Origin: Nitrospiraceae bacterium
GTDB taxonomy: Bacteria > Nitrospirota > Nitrospiria > Nitrospirales > Nitrospiraceae
DNA: 64,000 nucleotides
Direction of reading: 5' to 3'
Assembly: GCA_019637075.1 (NCBI GenBank)
Contig: JAHBWI010000002.1
Location: forward strand, 434,001 to 498,000
This document shows positions 1 through 8,251 of this stretch, piece after piece. The notes beneath the pieces were generated by a model that saw only the letters and a list, made by a program, of their open reading frames with translations, was not told the origin of the DNA and did no database searches. Every line of letters begins with the position of its first letter. Position 1 is the stretch's first letter. Both the position numbers and the translations under genes were made by a program.

Positions 1-1
1 C

Positions 2-307
2 GACTGGCTGATCCGGCTCCTGGCCGCAATGGACCTGGACGATGCCCCTTACCGGTTCGATCCGAATGGTCTCGAATTTGCGGATGAGATCGCGACTTTC
101 CGGTCGATCCTTACGGACGCGACGAACCCACGCAGCCTGATTCCCGGGACCTCACGCTGGTCACTCTGGAAGTTGAACGAAGAGCGGGAATGGCTTCATT
201 CACCCGACGCCCTAACGCCATCGAGCGAGAATCAGGAACGGCTGGAACGGATTTCGGTCAGGTTTCAGTGCCTATTCGCCGACTATTCAGGCTGCTTTAC
301 CTTCTAG
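2..307 (+). CDS. C-terminal end of an unrecognised protein (5' end outside window)
   Basis: The reading frame is open from base 2 and runs to a TAG at 305-307, so this is the last ~101 residues of a gene that begins before the window; the ATG at 29 is probably internal. The visible part is soluble and charged, rich in Asp, Glu, Arg and Trp, with no signal peptide, membrane segment or motif I recognise. It is followed by a convergent lipoprotein gene. No function is proposed. Confidence 0.6.
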   Translation, partial: DWLIRLLAAMDLDDAPYRFDPNGLEFADEIATFRSILTDATNPRSLIPGTSRWSLWKLNEEREWLHSPDALTPSSENQERLERISVRFQCLFADYSGCFTF

Positions 308-339
308 CTGCGACATACAGGTAGGAATCGAATCATGAA

Positions 340-780
340 CTATTGCCAACCGACCGTCTCGTAGCCCCTCTCCTTGAGACACCGTTCAATGAACTGGGTA
401 TAGTCCGGTTGCGGATCGACCGGCTTATACGCCCCGGCAAAGAAACCGAGAACCCCGCCCACGACCCCTCCTGCCGCAGCCCCAATTGCCACACCGCCGG
501 GGCCACCGACTATTCCGCTCGACGCCCCCACGCCGGCTCCACCCAGGAGGCCAATGACGGCGCCGGCGGCGGCGTTGCTGCTTCGATTGGTGCCGTGACG
601 CAGCCCGGCCTGCTCGGCCTTGTAGCGGCAGAGATCCACTTCCCGTTCAGCCTGATCCTTCCCCTGCAAGAGCAGTTGCTGATTGGACTTCAAGACCGGT
701 TCAGGGCCGGCGCAGCCGATGAGGCTGCAGAACGTCATTACGAACACAAGCCCGGTTCTGCGATTGGCTGCATGCATCAT
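340..780 (-). CDS. Glycine-zipper lipoprotein
   Basis: 146 residues. The N-terminus is a lipoprotein signal ending in a lipobox with the modified Cys at residue 23 (LIGC), so the protein should be anchored in the envelope. A charged stretch with Cys51 is followed by a Gly/Ala-rich segment at about residues 69-116 with repeated GxxxG spacing, typical of glycine-zipper proteins that pack or insert in membranes. The tail has a second Cys (134) in an ERCLKERGY motif, perhaps paired with Cys51. The ATG at 780 is chosen because a GAAAGAGG-type ribosome site precedes it; an in-frame upstream extension to 903 has no signal-peptide character. The precise role is unknown. Confidence 0.75.
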   Translation of the reverse strand: MMHAANRRTGLVFVMTFCSLIGCAGPEPVLKSNQQLLLQGKDQAEREVDLCRYKAEQAGLRHGTNRSSNAAAGAVIGLLGGAGVGASSGIVGGPGGVAIGAAAGGVVGGVLGFFAGAYKPVDPQPDYTQFIERCLKERGYETVGWQ

Positions 781-916
781 CACGTCAGGCCTCTTTCTCT
801 CCCTGCGGTACGACCTCAAGCACGCTACTGCCTCCGATCGACCCACCGTCCGGCTCCCCCGCTCAGGCCCTTGGTTCCGCAACAACATGAACCGGCCGAG
901 CACAGTTCGGTTGCTA

Positions 917-1252
917 TCACGACTCCAACAACAGATCTCGAAGTTGTTCAGCGGTCACGCCGCGGATCATGAGGCGCTTCTGGCGACTTCCGGCACCGGC
1001 CACCAACTCGACGGCCCCAAGTGGAACCCGACAACGCTGAGCGAGAAAGCGGCGCAGTTCGTCGTTGGCCGCCCCGTCGCTGGGCGGTGCCGCCACGCGA
1101 ATTTTCACGGCATCGCCATGTAGACCGACGCAACCGGTGGATGAGGCCCGGGGCTGCACGTGCACGGAGAGCAGCACGCCCTGAGCCGTGTCCCGCATGA
1201 CATTGACGGATGAAGACGTAGGCTTAGGAGTAGGCAAACTGGATGGCTTCAC
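917..1252 (-). CDS. DUF167 / YggU family protein
   Basis: 111 residues. The central part matches the YggU/UPF0235 fold: a V-QPRASS-type strand, a VKIRVAAPPSDGAAN core, then a segment resembling the G-xSRxK motif (here GAGSRQKRL). Family members are small single-domain proteins of about 100 residues with no settled biochemical role, often next to yggT or pyrroline-5-carboxylate reductase; neither is visible here. The first ~18 residues are Pro/Ser-rich and may not be translated, as the internal Met19 is an alternative start. It lies downstream of the CbbQ-like gene on the same strand, about 100 bp away. Confidence 0.8.
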   Translation of the reverse strand: MKPSSLPTPKPTSSSVNVMRDTAQGVLLSVHVQPRASSTGCVGLHGDAVKIRVAAPPSDGAANDELRRFLAQRCRVPLGAVELVAGAGSRQKRLMIRGVTAEQLRDLLLES

Positions 1253-1356
1253 ACGATTCCCGCCGGATGGCGATCCAGAATCGACCGTTCAACAGGCCCA
1301 ATCCCTGTCGGAGCCCTGCCCGGCCATGGTGCACGTTGCCCATTGAACACGTTTGA

Positions 1357-2193
1357 CTAGAATACGGCCTTTACGACCTCGAGGATGCTTCGCAACATGT
1401 CGGGATCATCGGTGATCGGTCTGGCAAGAGCCACGTCGCAGGCCTGATCCGGCGGCACCCCCTGCCTGATCAAGGTCCCGGCATAGATCAGCAGCCGCGT
1501 GCTGACGCCTTCCTCCAAGCCATGGTTCTTGAGGTTCCGGATCTTTCCCGCGACCTTGACCAGCCGCTGCGCGACATCCGCGCCAACGCCGGCCTCATGC
1601 GCCACGACGCGGGCCTCCACGTCCGGAGCCGGATAATCGAACTCGATCGCCATGAACCGCTGTTTGGTACTTTGCTTGAGGTCCTTCAAGATGCTTTGAT
1701 AGCCGGGATTGTACGAGATCACTAGCATGAAATCGTCCACCGCTTCGACAACCTGTCCCTTCTTCTCGATCGGCAAGAGTCGTCGATCATCGCTCAGGGG
1801 GTGGATGATCACGGTCGTGTCTTTTCTCGCTTCGACAATCTCGTCGAGGTATACGATCGCGCCCTGTTTGACCCCCAGCGTCAGAGGTCCGTCCATCCAG
1901 ACCGTCTCCTGCCCCTTCAAAAGATAGCGTCCGACCAGGTCGGAGGCCGTGAGATCTTCGTGGCAGGCCACCGTGATCAGCGGACGTCCCAAGCGGAACG
2001 CCATGTGCTGGACGAAGCGCGTTTTGCCGCAACCGGTCGGCCCCTTGAGCATGACCGGCATACGGGTCTTTGCCGCAATCGTAAACAACCCGACCTCGCC
2101 GCGGACGTCGGCGTAAAACGGCTCGCGCTCAATCCGATACCGATCGATCTCGCGCTCCTGTCCTTTCGCTGCCGAGGAACCCTGTTCGCTCAT
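1357..2193 (-). CDS. MoxR-type AAA+ ATPase of the CbbQ/NirQ/NorQ family
   Basis: 278 residues. Walker A is GPTGCGKT (51-58), Walker B is YLDEI (115-119), and a sensor-1 Asn lies in SYNPG (about 162); the C-terminal part resembles the CbbQ C-terminal domain. Family members work with a VWA-domain partner (CbbO, NorD) to remodel or activate metalloenzymes such as Rubisco or nitric oxide reductase. No VWA partner lies next to it in this window, so its client cannot be read from context. ATG 2193 is preferred over one at 2229 because the best promoter would put transcription start near 2233 and a GGTG-type site precedes 2193. Confidence 0.85.
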   Translation of the reverse strand: MSEQGSSAAKGQEREIDRYRIEREPFYADVRGEVGLFTIAAKTRMPVMLKGPTGCGKTRFVQHMAFRLGRPLITVACHEDLTASDLVGRYLLKGQETVWMDGPLTLGVKQGAIVYLDEIVEARKDTTVIIHPLSDDRRLLPIEKKGQVVEAVDDFMLVISYNPGYQSILKDLKQSTKQRFMAIEFDYPAPDVEARVVAHEAGVGADVAQRLVKVAGKIRNLKNHGLEEGVSTRLLIYAGTLIRQGVPPDQACDVALARPITDDPDMLRSILEVVKAVF

Positions 2194-2239
2194 GATCACA
2201 CCTTCACCCCAAAAAATGGACGCCCCCAACGGTCAGGCA

Positions 2240-2268
2240 CGATAAACGGAACCGAACGGGAAGATCAA
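2240..2268 (-). promoter_or_regulatory. Candidate sigma-70 promoter for the CbbQ-like gene
   Basis: On the minus strand TTGATC (2268-2263), a 17-base spacer and TTATCG (2245-2240) lie about 40 bases ahead of the chosen ATG. Spacing is ideal; the hexamers are moderate matches. Found by eye. Confidence 0.4.
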
Positions 2269-2320
2269 GGTATCGAGCGAATCGTCCTGTGACTTCGACG
2301 CGGCAGGCGACACCCCGGGC

Positions 2321-5300
2321 CTACGCCACCTTAGTGCCGTCGAGCACCTCGCGCACTTTCTGCGCCAGCGCCGTGGGGGTGAAGGGCTTCTGAAGGAAGG
2401 ACCGTTCCGTATCCAACCCGCCCTTCGAAAAGGCCGGGTGGTCCGGGTAGCCGGACATATACAGCACCTTGACCTCGGGTCGCACCGACGCCAACTTTTC
2501 CGCCACCTCCGGACCGCTCATCTGCGGCATCACGACGTCCGTCAGCAGCAGGTGAATGGGACCCATGTACTTGGCGCCCGTCAGCAGCGCTTCGATCCCG
2601 TGCCGAGCTTCCAGCACCGTGTACCCGTGCAACCGCAACGTTTCATTGACCAGCCGGCGCACGCCCGGCTCGTCCTCGACGAGCAAGACGGTTTCTCGTC
2701 CCTTGATGGTCTCCACTCCGCCGCTCGCCGGCTCGAGGCCCTGCGTCACTCCGTCCACTCGCGGGAAGAAAATCTTGAATGTGGCCCCGCGTCCCGGCTT
2801 GCTTTCTACCTCGATGAACCCGCCGCTCTGCTTGACGATCCCATAGACCGTCGACAGCCCGAGACCGGTGCCCTTTCCCTTCTCTTTGGTCGTAAAGAAC
2901 GGCTCGAAGATGTGGGACTGGGTCTCCTCATCCATGCCGTGTCCGGTATCGCGCACGATAATCTCGACATAGGCTCCGGGATCGGCTCCCATTGGGGGAC
3001 GATTGCGCCGCGATCCGAACTGCGCATTCACGGTCTCGACCGTGAGCCGTCCGCCGCTCGGCATGGCATCGCGCGCATTGACCGCCAAATTCATGATGAC
3101 TTGCTCGATTTGTCCCGGATCGGCCTTGAACTGACCGACGTCCTGATCGAGCACGGTACAGAGTTCGATGATGTCTTCGCCCAGAAGTCGGCGCAGCATC
3201 CCTTCCATGTTGTGGACCACCGCATTAATGTCCAAAACCTTGGGCGCGATGAACTGCCTGCGGCTGAAGGCCAGCAGCTGGCCGGTCAACCCAGAGGCTC
3301 GGTCGGCGGCCTTTTTCACTTCCTCCAATTCCTTGCGGAACGCATCGGTCGGAGCCAGGCGACTCAGAACCAACTCACTGTACCCGCGAATGACGGTCAA
3401 CATGTTGTTGAAGTCGTGCGCGACACCGCCGGCCAATCGGCCCACGGCTTCCATTTTTTGAGATTGTTGGAGCTGGACCTCCGTCCTGCGCAGTGCCTCC
3501 TCGGCACGCGCTCGCTCGCCGAATTGTCCGATCTTCAAACCGACGTCGGTGACCATCTTGAGCAATTGCTCATCCGGTTCCCGAATTTCTCGACGGTACA
3601 GCTCGATCACCCCTTCGACTTCCGTCCCCACACGAATGGGAAACCCGAACGCGCCGTGCAACCCGGCTTTGGCGGCAGCGGCGGAGCGCGGAAAGTTTGG
3701 CTCGCGCACCACGTCGGTAATCCACGCCGGCTGGCCGGTCTGCCAGACCCGCCCAGGCAGCCCCGCCCCGATCGGAAAGGCATGCTGCCACGTAGCCAAC
3801 ACGAACTCGTCCGCATTCAGCGCCGGCGACTGCCACAGCTCCAGACAACGCAATACGCTCCCCTGTCGATCAAGCCGCCAGAAGACACCCAGTTCCCATT
3901 CCAAGCTTTCACAGATCGCCTGCAGAATCATCGGCCCGGCTTCCTCGAGCGTCCGCGATTCGGAAAGCACCCGCGTGACGGCATACTGCGACGCCAATTG
4001 CCGTTCGGATCTTTTCCGTGATGTGATGTCCCGCACGAACGCGCTGAAGATATAGGCATCGCCCAAACGGGCCGGAGATATCGCAACCTCGACCGGAAAC
4101 TCATAACCGGTGCGATGACAGGCCGTCATTTCGATACGCCGGTTCAGGATCGGTCCTTCGCCCGTTGCCAAAAAGTGCTGCAGGCCGCGCTCATGTGCGT
4201 CACGATCGCGAACGGGCACCACGGTCTCCGACACCCGTCGACCGAGCGCCTCCTCCCGCTGCCAACCGAAAATGTTGACGGCCTGCGCGTTCCAATCCGT
4301 GATGATCCCTGACGCATCCATGGAAATCACAGCGTCCAGCGCCGTATCGACGATCACCCGGTTACGCTCTTGGCTTTGCAGCAAGGCGGCCTCAGCCGCC
4401 CGCGCCCATTCACTCTCCTGCTGGGCCTGCTGATACTCGCTCCGGAGGCGACCTGTCGCCCAGAGCAGCAAGCCGAGCATCGGCAGCCAGACGACTGCCG
4501 CCGCGATGCCCAATTTCCACATCATCGCCCGGATCGGCAACAAAATGACGTCCCGGTCTACGCGCAGAAGAATCGTCCAGTTCAATCCCGGATAGTCGCT
4601 GTACCCTTTGGTCTGGGAGTAGCCCGTCACCACATTCACGCTGCGGCGCACGTGCTGTTCCTCGACATAGCCAGGCGTGCCGCTGTCACTGAGGAGCGCC
4701 GAAGGGAGCCCGACCCGCTTCAAGTTAGCCCGCACGACGGTCGGCACCGCGGAGTCGACAAAGGCCATGCCTTCCTTGGTCAGAAATTGATACTCGAAGG
4801 GACCTGCCGCCTTGTCCGTATTCTGGATTTCCCGCACGGTCTCGATCAAAACGTCTTCCAACATCGCCAGACCGATCCGCGACGTCACCACGCCGAGAAA
4901 TTCGCCTTTCAGGCCTATCAGTGGTGCGGTAAACGCGATGGCTTCGACCGTATTGTTAGGCTCGTGCGTCTCCACCTCGTTGACCTGCACCTTGCCGGTG
5001 CGGACCACGGCCTCGAACCAACCGCTCTTGGCGTGGTCCTGACCGATGATCGAGGAATCGGTGGCTGTGATGAGGCGTCCATCTTTGTCGGTCACGCCCA
5101 GCCAGATATACATGGGCGAGTAGGTCGACTTCATCCATCGAAGGTATTCGTCGATGAATCGCTTGTCGAGCGTGCGGCCGGAAAAAGCGCGGGCCATCAT
5201 CTGGATGTCGCCGTACCGTTCAAACATCAACCGGTCGAGCTTGTCGGCGATTTCTGCGGATGCAAGGGTGAGATTTTCTCCGGTCGCCTCGACCAGGCGC

Positions 5301-5422
5301 ACCTCGATCGATCGGAGCATCACCGCACCGATGACGAAGGCGACGATCGTCATGCCCACGATGAGAACGGGAAGCCAGACGTAGGATCGGCGATCGGCGG
5401 CACCGGAGGAAGGCGTGGGCAT
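2321..5422 (-). CDS. Hybrid sensor histidine kinase (dCache-PAS-GAF-HisKA-HATPase-REC)
   Basis: 1033 residues. A membrane segment near residues 16-38, a large periplasmic region of dCache type to about 295, and a second membrane segment near 302-328 form the sensor. A PAS domain follows (about 360-475), then a GAF-like domain (about 490-640), a HisKA box with His669 in GGVAHDFNN, and an ATPase domain with N, G1 (DTGHGMD) and G2 (GTGLGL) boxes. A C-terminal receiver carries Asp962 in TDVVMPQ. The ATG at 5422 has GGAG 8 bases upstream and lies just beyond the stop of the preceding gene; a TTG at 5443 would overlap that gene. The ligand is unknown. The kinase core is very like that of the hybrid kinase at 27081-29462. 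Confidence 0.92.
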   Translation of the reverse strand: MPTPSSGAADRRSYVWLPVLIVGMTIVAFVIGAVMLRSIEVRLVEATGENLTLASAEIADKLDRLMFERYGDIQMMARAFSGRTLDKRFIDEYLRWMKSTYSPMYIWLGVTDKDGRLITATDSSIIGQDHAKSGWFEAVVRTGKVQVNEVETHEPNNTVEAIAFTAPLIGLKGEFLGVVTSRIGLAMLEDVLIETVREIQNTDKAAGPFEYQFLTKEGMAFVDSAVPTVVRANLKRVGLPSALLSDSGTPGYVEEQHVRRSVNVVTGYSQTKGYSDYPGLNWTILLRVDRDVILLPIRAMMWKLGIAAAVVWLPMLGLLLWATGRLRSEYQQAQQESEWARAAEAALLQSQERNRVIVDTALDAVISMDASGIITDWNAQAVNIFGWQREEALGRRVSETVVPVRDRDAHERGLQHFLATGEGPILNRRIEMTACHRTGYEFPVEVAISPARLGDAYIFSAFVRDITSRKRSERQLASQYAVTRVLSESRTLEEAGPMILQAICESLEWELGVFWRLDRQGSVLRCLELWQSPALNADEFVLATWQHAFPIGAGLPGRVWQTGQPAWITDVVREPNFPRSAAAAKAGLHGAFGFPIRVGTEVEGVIELYRREIREPDEQLLKMVTDVGLKIGQFGERARAEEALRRTEVQLQQSQKMEAVGRLAGGVAHDFNNMLTVIRGYSELVLSRLAPTDAFRKELEEVKKAADRASGLTGQLLAFSRRQFIAPKVLDINAVVHNMEGMLRRLLGEDIIELCTVLDQDVGQFKADPGQIEQVIMNLAVNARDAMPSGGRLTVETVNAQFGSRRNRPPMGADPGAYVEIIVRDTGHGMDEETQSHIFEPFFTTKEKGKGTGLGLSTVYGIVKQSGGFIEVESKPGRGATFKIFFPRVDGVTQGLEPASGGVETIKGRETVLLVEDEPGVRRLVNETLRLHGYTVLEARHGIEALLTGAKYMGPIHLLLTDVVMPQMSGPEVAEKLASVRPEVKVLYMSGYPDHPAFSKGGLDTERSFLQKPFTPTALAQKVREVLDGTKVA

Positions 5423-5424
5423 CG

Positions 5425-6942
5425 TCACGACTCCGTCACGCAATAATTGGGCAGAAGGTGCGTAGGATGATACAAATGCTTAGACTTGGCAAGATGCGGA
5501 AGCCCCGAGTCATCCATCGTATTCACCCAGAGTGCCCCATCCGCGCGCGCCTGGCGACAGAATTCACGAAATATGAACGGACCGAGACCGGTCACCGTCC
5601 GATCGGCTACTTCGATCAGCACGCAAAACACGGCCGGCGTGAGCCACGTCCCGAGCGTATACGCGCAAATCCGGCCGCCGACACGCACGACACCCCCGAT
5701 CAAGCCAAGCGCAGCATGTTCCGACAGAGCTTCCTCATGGGCCCCCGCCGCATCCTCCAGGAGCGCGCGCCCGTAGTCGTCGGCGCCAGCTGCATGTTTT
5801 TGTCCGACCCAGTCTCGGAACAGCGCAAGACAATCGTGGCGATCGTCGGATCGATAGCGCTCGAAGCGGCCGGCCTGCTCACGTACAAACCGATTGCAGG
5901 CTGCTCGCTGCGATTTGTAGGCGTCGCCGGATAAATCCGCCATCGCCGCCGCCTCGTACACATAATCCGGCTCCAGCGCCGTGACGCGATAGCCCAGCGC
6001 GCGCACCTCGGCAACCAATTCCGCAGGGAGATGTTCCACCCGTGTCACTGGTCGACCCTGGTTCTCCTCCTTCATCCCTCGAAAAGCCTCAGCCAGCGAG
6101 GACGCGATCGGCCCTTCCCCGAGAGGAGGCAGGGCGAGGAACAGACCGTCAGGAGAATGTCCAAAGAGACAGAACCGCTCCTTCACCTCGCGCCAGGAAT
6201 AGGCCAGTGCTCGACGCCACATATAATGGTAGGCAAAGGAATAGGCGGCAAGTGGCTGCTCGACGCCCCGCAAGGCAAGTCGAGCGGCCGACTCAAAGCG
6301 GTCGCGATCCTGCAACCGAAGGGGCCAAGACCGGTGGAATTTCCCAAGCGAGGTCAATCGCTCCGTCACCCGATCAAGCTTTCGCATTCCGACGATATCG
6401 TCCTGAAATCTCCCAACTAATCGAGGGTTCCGCGCCAACAGGTCCACCTGCGTGTCCTCTTCGAGCCAGCGGGTCAATTGCTCCGCTGCTTGATCCAACC
6501 CGGGAGGCGGTGAGTCCAGCAGGTACGGGCACTTCGCATCCCACCCCAACAGGACCCGCTTACCGGCAGCATCCCACATGAGCGCAAAGGGATAGAGCCG
6601 ACAGTCGAGCGGACGCGATTCATAAATCCTGCAGTGGGCGGTGGTCGGATCGAAGGCGGGACAGAGGTATCCCTCTCCATGCGGATGCGGCACCAATTCC
6701 ACCTGTCCGCCGCCCTGATGGGGAAGCACGTCGGCTGAGAGTCCGGCGGCAATCGCCTGCGATCGTTCCTCTGCGGAGAAGTAGGGACGGAGAAAACTGT
6801 CCCGCTCGGGAAATCGGCAACACACGTCACACTGGAGACAAACCCGGCTTGGGACGATTTGCAGCGGTGAACCAGCCATGGATTCTGCGGGCGGCCTGAG
6901 CGGGACCGGAACGGTTGTGCCAGCCATGAGATGTGCCGACAT
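5425..6942 (-). CDS. Fusion of YkgJ-type cysteine cluster and DUF2156 (GNAT-like) domain
   Basis: 505 residues. The N-terminal quarter has the YkgJ zinc/iron-chelating pattern: Cys35-x2-Cys38-x2-Cys41-Cys42, then Cys94, Cys104 and Cys114 in the RPLDCRLYPF motif. The remainder (about 220-505) resembles DUF2156, the GNAT-like domain of phosphatidylglycerol lysyltransferases, but without their membrane part, suggesting a soluble aminoacyl- or acyl-transferase. The two domains usually occur as separate proteins. The gene ends 2 bases before the ATG of the hybrid kinase, so the two are probably cotranscribed. ATG 6942 lacks an obvious ribosome site; Met6 or Met22 are alternative starts. Confidence 0.75.
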   Translation of the reverse strand: MSAHLMAGTTVPVPLRPPAESMAGSPLQIVPSRVCLQCDVCCRFPERDSFLRPYFSAEERSQAIAAGLSADVLPHQGGGQVELVPHPHGEGYLCPAFDPTTAHCRIYESRPLDCRLYPFALMWDAAGKRVLLGWDAKCPYLLDSPPPGLDQAAEQLTRWLEEDTQVDLLARNPRLVGRFQDDIVGMRKLDRVTERLTSLGKFHRSWPLRLQDRDRFESAARLALRGVEQPLAAYSFAYHYMWRRALAYSWREVKERFCLFGHSPDGLFLALPPLGEGPIASSLAEAFRGMKEENQGRPVTRVEHLPAELVAEVRALGYRVTALEPDYVYEAAAMADLSGDAYKSQRAACNRFVREQAGRFERYRSDDRHDCLALFRDWVGQKHAAGADDYGRALLEDAAGAHEEALSEHAALGLIGGVVRVGGRICAYTLGTWLTPAVFCVLIEVADRTVTGLGPFIFREFCRQARADGALWVNTMDDSGLPHLAKSKHLYHPTHLLPNYCVTES

Positions 6943-7016
6943 TGTATCACTACAAGCTCAGCGCGCCTATCGGCCCGCGCGGATTTCCGCCATGCCCTCT
7001 CGAAACGACCAATCAC

Positions 7017-7045
7017 TTGACCGCCTGCGGCATCGCTGTGATACT
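7017..7045 (+). promoter_or_regulatory. Candidate sigma-70 promoter of the diguanylate cyclase gene
   Basis: TTGACC (7017-7022), 17-base spacer, GATACT (7040-7045); predicted transcription start near 7052. The region is AT-rich against a GC-rich background. Confidence 0.5.
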
Positions 7046-7052
7046 TAAAACG

Positions 7053-7070
7053 TTAAGGCATTTACCTTAA
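7053..7070. promoter_or_regulatory. Inverted repeat, possible operator at the start of the diguanylate cyclase transcript
   Basis: TTAAGG-CATTTA-CCTTAA is a perfect 6-6-6 inverted repeat directly after the candidate promoter and ending 9 bases before the ATG at 7080. It could bind a dimeric repressor or fold in the mRNA and mask the ribosome site. Confidence 0.35.
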
Positions 7071-7079
7071 AGGTCATCC

Positions 7080-8096
7080 ATGGGCGTGCCCGACCAGCCT
7101 GATTCCCCACAGTACGATCCGCAGGCGCTACTGAATGCCCAGCCGGTCAGCCTCATCATCATTGAACCGGCCAGCTATCGGGTGCTCTATCAAAATTCCG
7201 CCTCGCAAGCTCGGTTCGGCCGGATGATCGACCGGACGTGCCACCAGGAAATCGCCGGCTGCGCCACCCCCTGCGCCTACTGCAAGGCTCCTGCAGCGCT
7301 TCAGACGGGACACACAACCTCCAACGAAGTGCAATTGCGCAACGGCACCTGGGTGCTCATCCAATGGAGCTGCGTGCCGACCGGCGATGGGCAGGTGCAC
7401 CTGGCCGAATCCATCACGGACATTACCGCCCTGAAACAGGAACAGGCTCGGACCAATTCGCTCAACATCCAACTGCAAGAAGCCAATCGACAATTGACAC
7501 ACCTGAACGAGCAACTCAGGGATAAGTCCGTTCGCGACGGACTCACCGGCCTGTACAACCATAGCTACTTCCAAGAATCGATTGCGCAGCTGGCGGCGAC
7601 CGCGGAACGCACGAACAGCCCGCTCTCGTTGATCTTCATCGATTTGGACAACTTCAAAGAGATCAACGACCGCTATGGCCACAAGGCCGGCGACGAGGTG
7701 TTGCGGGGCATGGGGTGGCTGCTTGACAGCCGTCAAACCTTGGAGCCGGGCGCGCATATCGGGCGGTCGTCCGACGTCCCGGCTCGTTACGGCGGAGACG
7801 AATTCGCGATCATCCTGCCCAACACGCCGATCGATGGCGCCGTGATCCTGGCGGAGCGGTTGTTCCGCCGCATCGCCACCTTGATGCTGCTCCCGGAGTT
7901 TTCGACGTTGACCGACGCTGCGTTTTCGCTGACGGCAAGCATCGGCGTCGCCGGCCTGCCGCTTCACGCGAAGTCGCCCGGCGAGTTGATCATCGCCGCC
8001 GACCGGGCGGTCTATGCCGCCAAAGCCGCAGGACGGAATTGCGTGCGCGTCTGCGCCGAAGCGTCCGAACGAACAGCCCCGTCGTCCCGCACCTGA
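7080..8096 (+). CDS. PAS-GGDEF diguanylate cyclase
   Basis: 338 residues, soluble. An N-terminal PAS-like domain (about 15-130) has four cysteines in C54-x6-C61-x3-C65-x2-C68, a pattern seen in other PAS domains, possibly for metal or redox sensing. A coiled-coil linker (about 130-160) leads to a GGDEF domain with an intact GGDEF signature at 238-242, so it should make cyclic di-GMP from GTP. The product-inhibition I-site RxxD is present (RSSD, 229-232), exactly five residues before the active site, implying feedback control. It stands alone with its own promoter and an inverted repeat at the transcript start. Confidence 0.92.
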   Translation: MGVPDQPDSPQYDPQALLNAQPVSLIIIEPASYRVLYQNSASQARFGRMIDRTCHQEIAGCATPCAYCKAPAALQTGHTTSNEVQLRNGTWVLIQWSCVPTGDGQVHLAESITDITALKQEQARTNSLNIQLQEANRQLTHLNEQLRDKSVRDGLTGLYNHSYFQESIAQLAATAERTNSPLSLIFIDLDNFKEINDRYGHKAGDEVLRGMGWLLDSRQTLEPGAHIGRSSDVPARYGGDEFAIILPNTPIDGAVILAERLFRRIATLMLLPEFSTLTDAAFSLTASIGVAGLPLHAKSPGELIIAADRAVYAAKAAGRNCVRVCAEASERTAPSSRT

Positions 8097-8160
8097 GCAC
8101 GTCACCGTCCGGTTCCCCTCAGACCTGTTCACCCGAGGATCGCGCACACCCCATCCGCTC

Positions 8161-8190
8161 TTGTACCCACCCGAAAACCCATGTTACGAT
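8161..8190 (+). promoter_or_regulatory. Candidate sigma-70 promoter for the ATP-grasp/KamA gene run
   Basis: TTGTAC (8161-8166), 18-base spacer, TACGAT (8185-8190). Transcription would begin near 8197, giving a leader of about 55 bases before the ATG at 8252. Confidence 0.45.
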
Positions 8191-8251
8191 TTCCTTCGCC
8201 TCGAGTCGGACCGCGCGCGGGTCGCACGGGCGAGCCACTCGCGTCGAGGGC

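Noticed and set aside
2438-4021. Long plus-strand open frame opposite the hybrid kinase gene
   Set aside because: Antisense to a well-supported kinase; its Arg/His/Leu-rich composition is typical of the reverse of a GC-rich gene.
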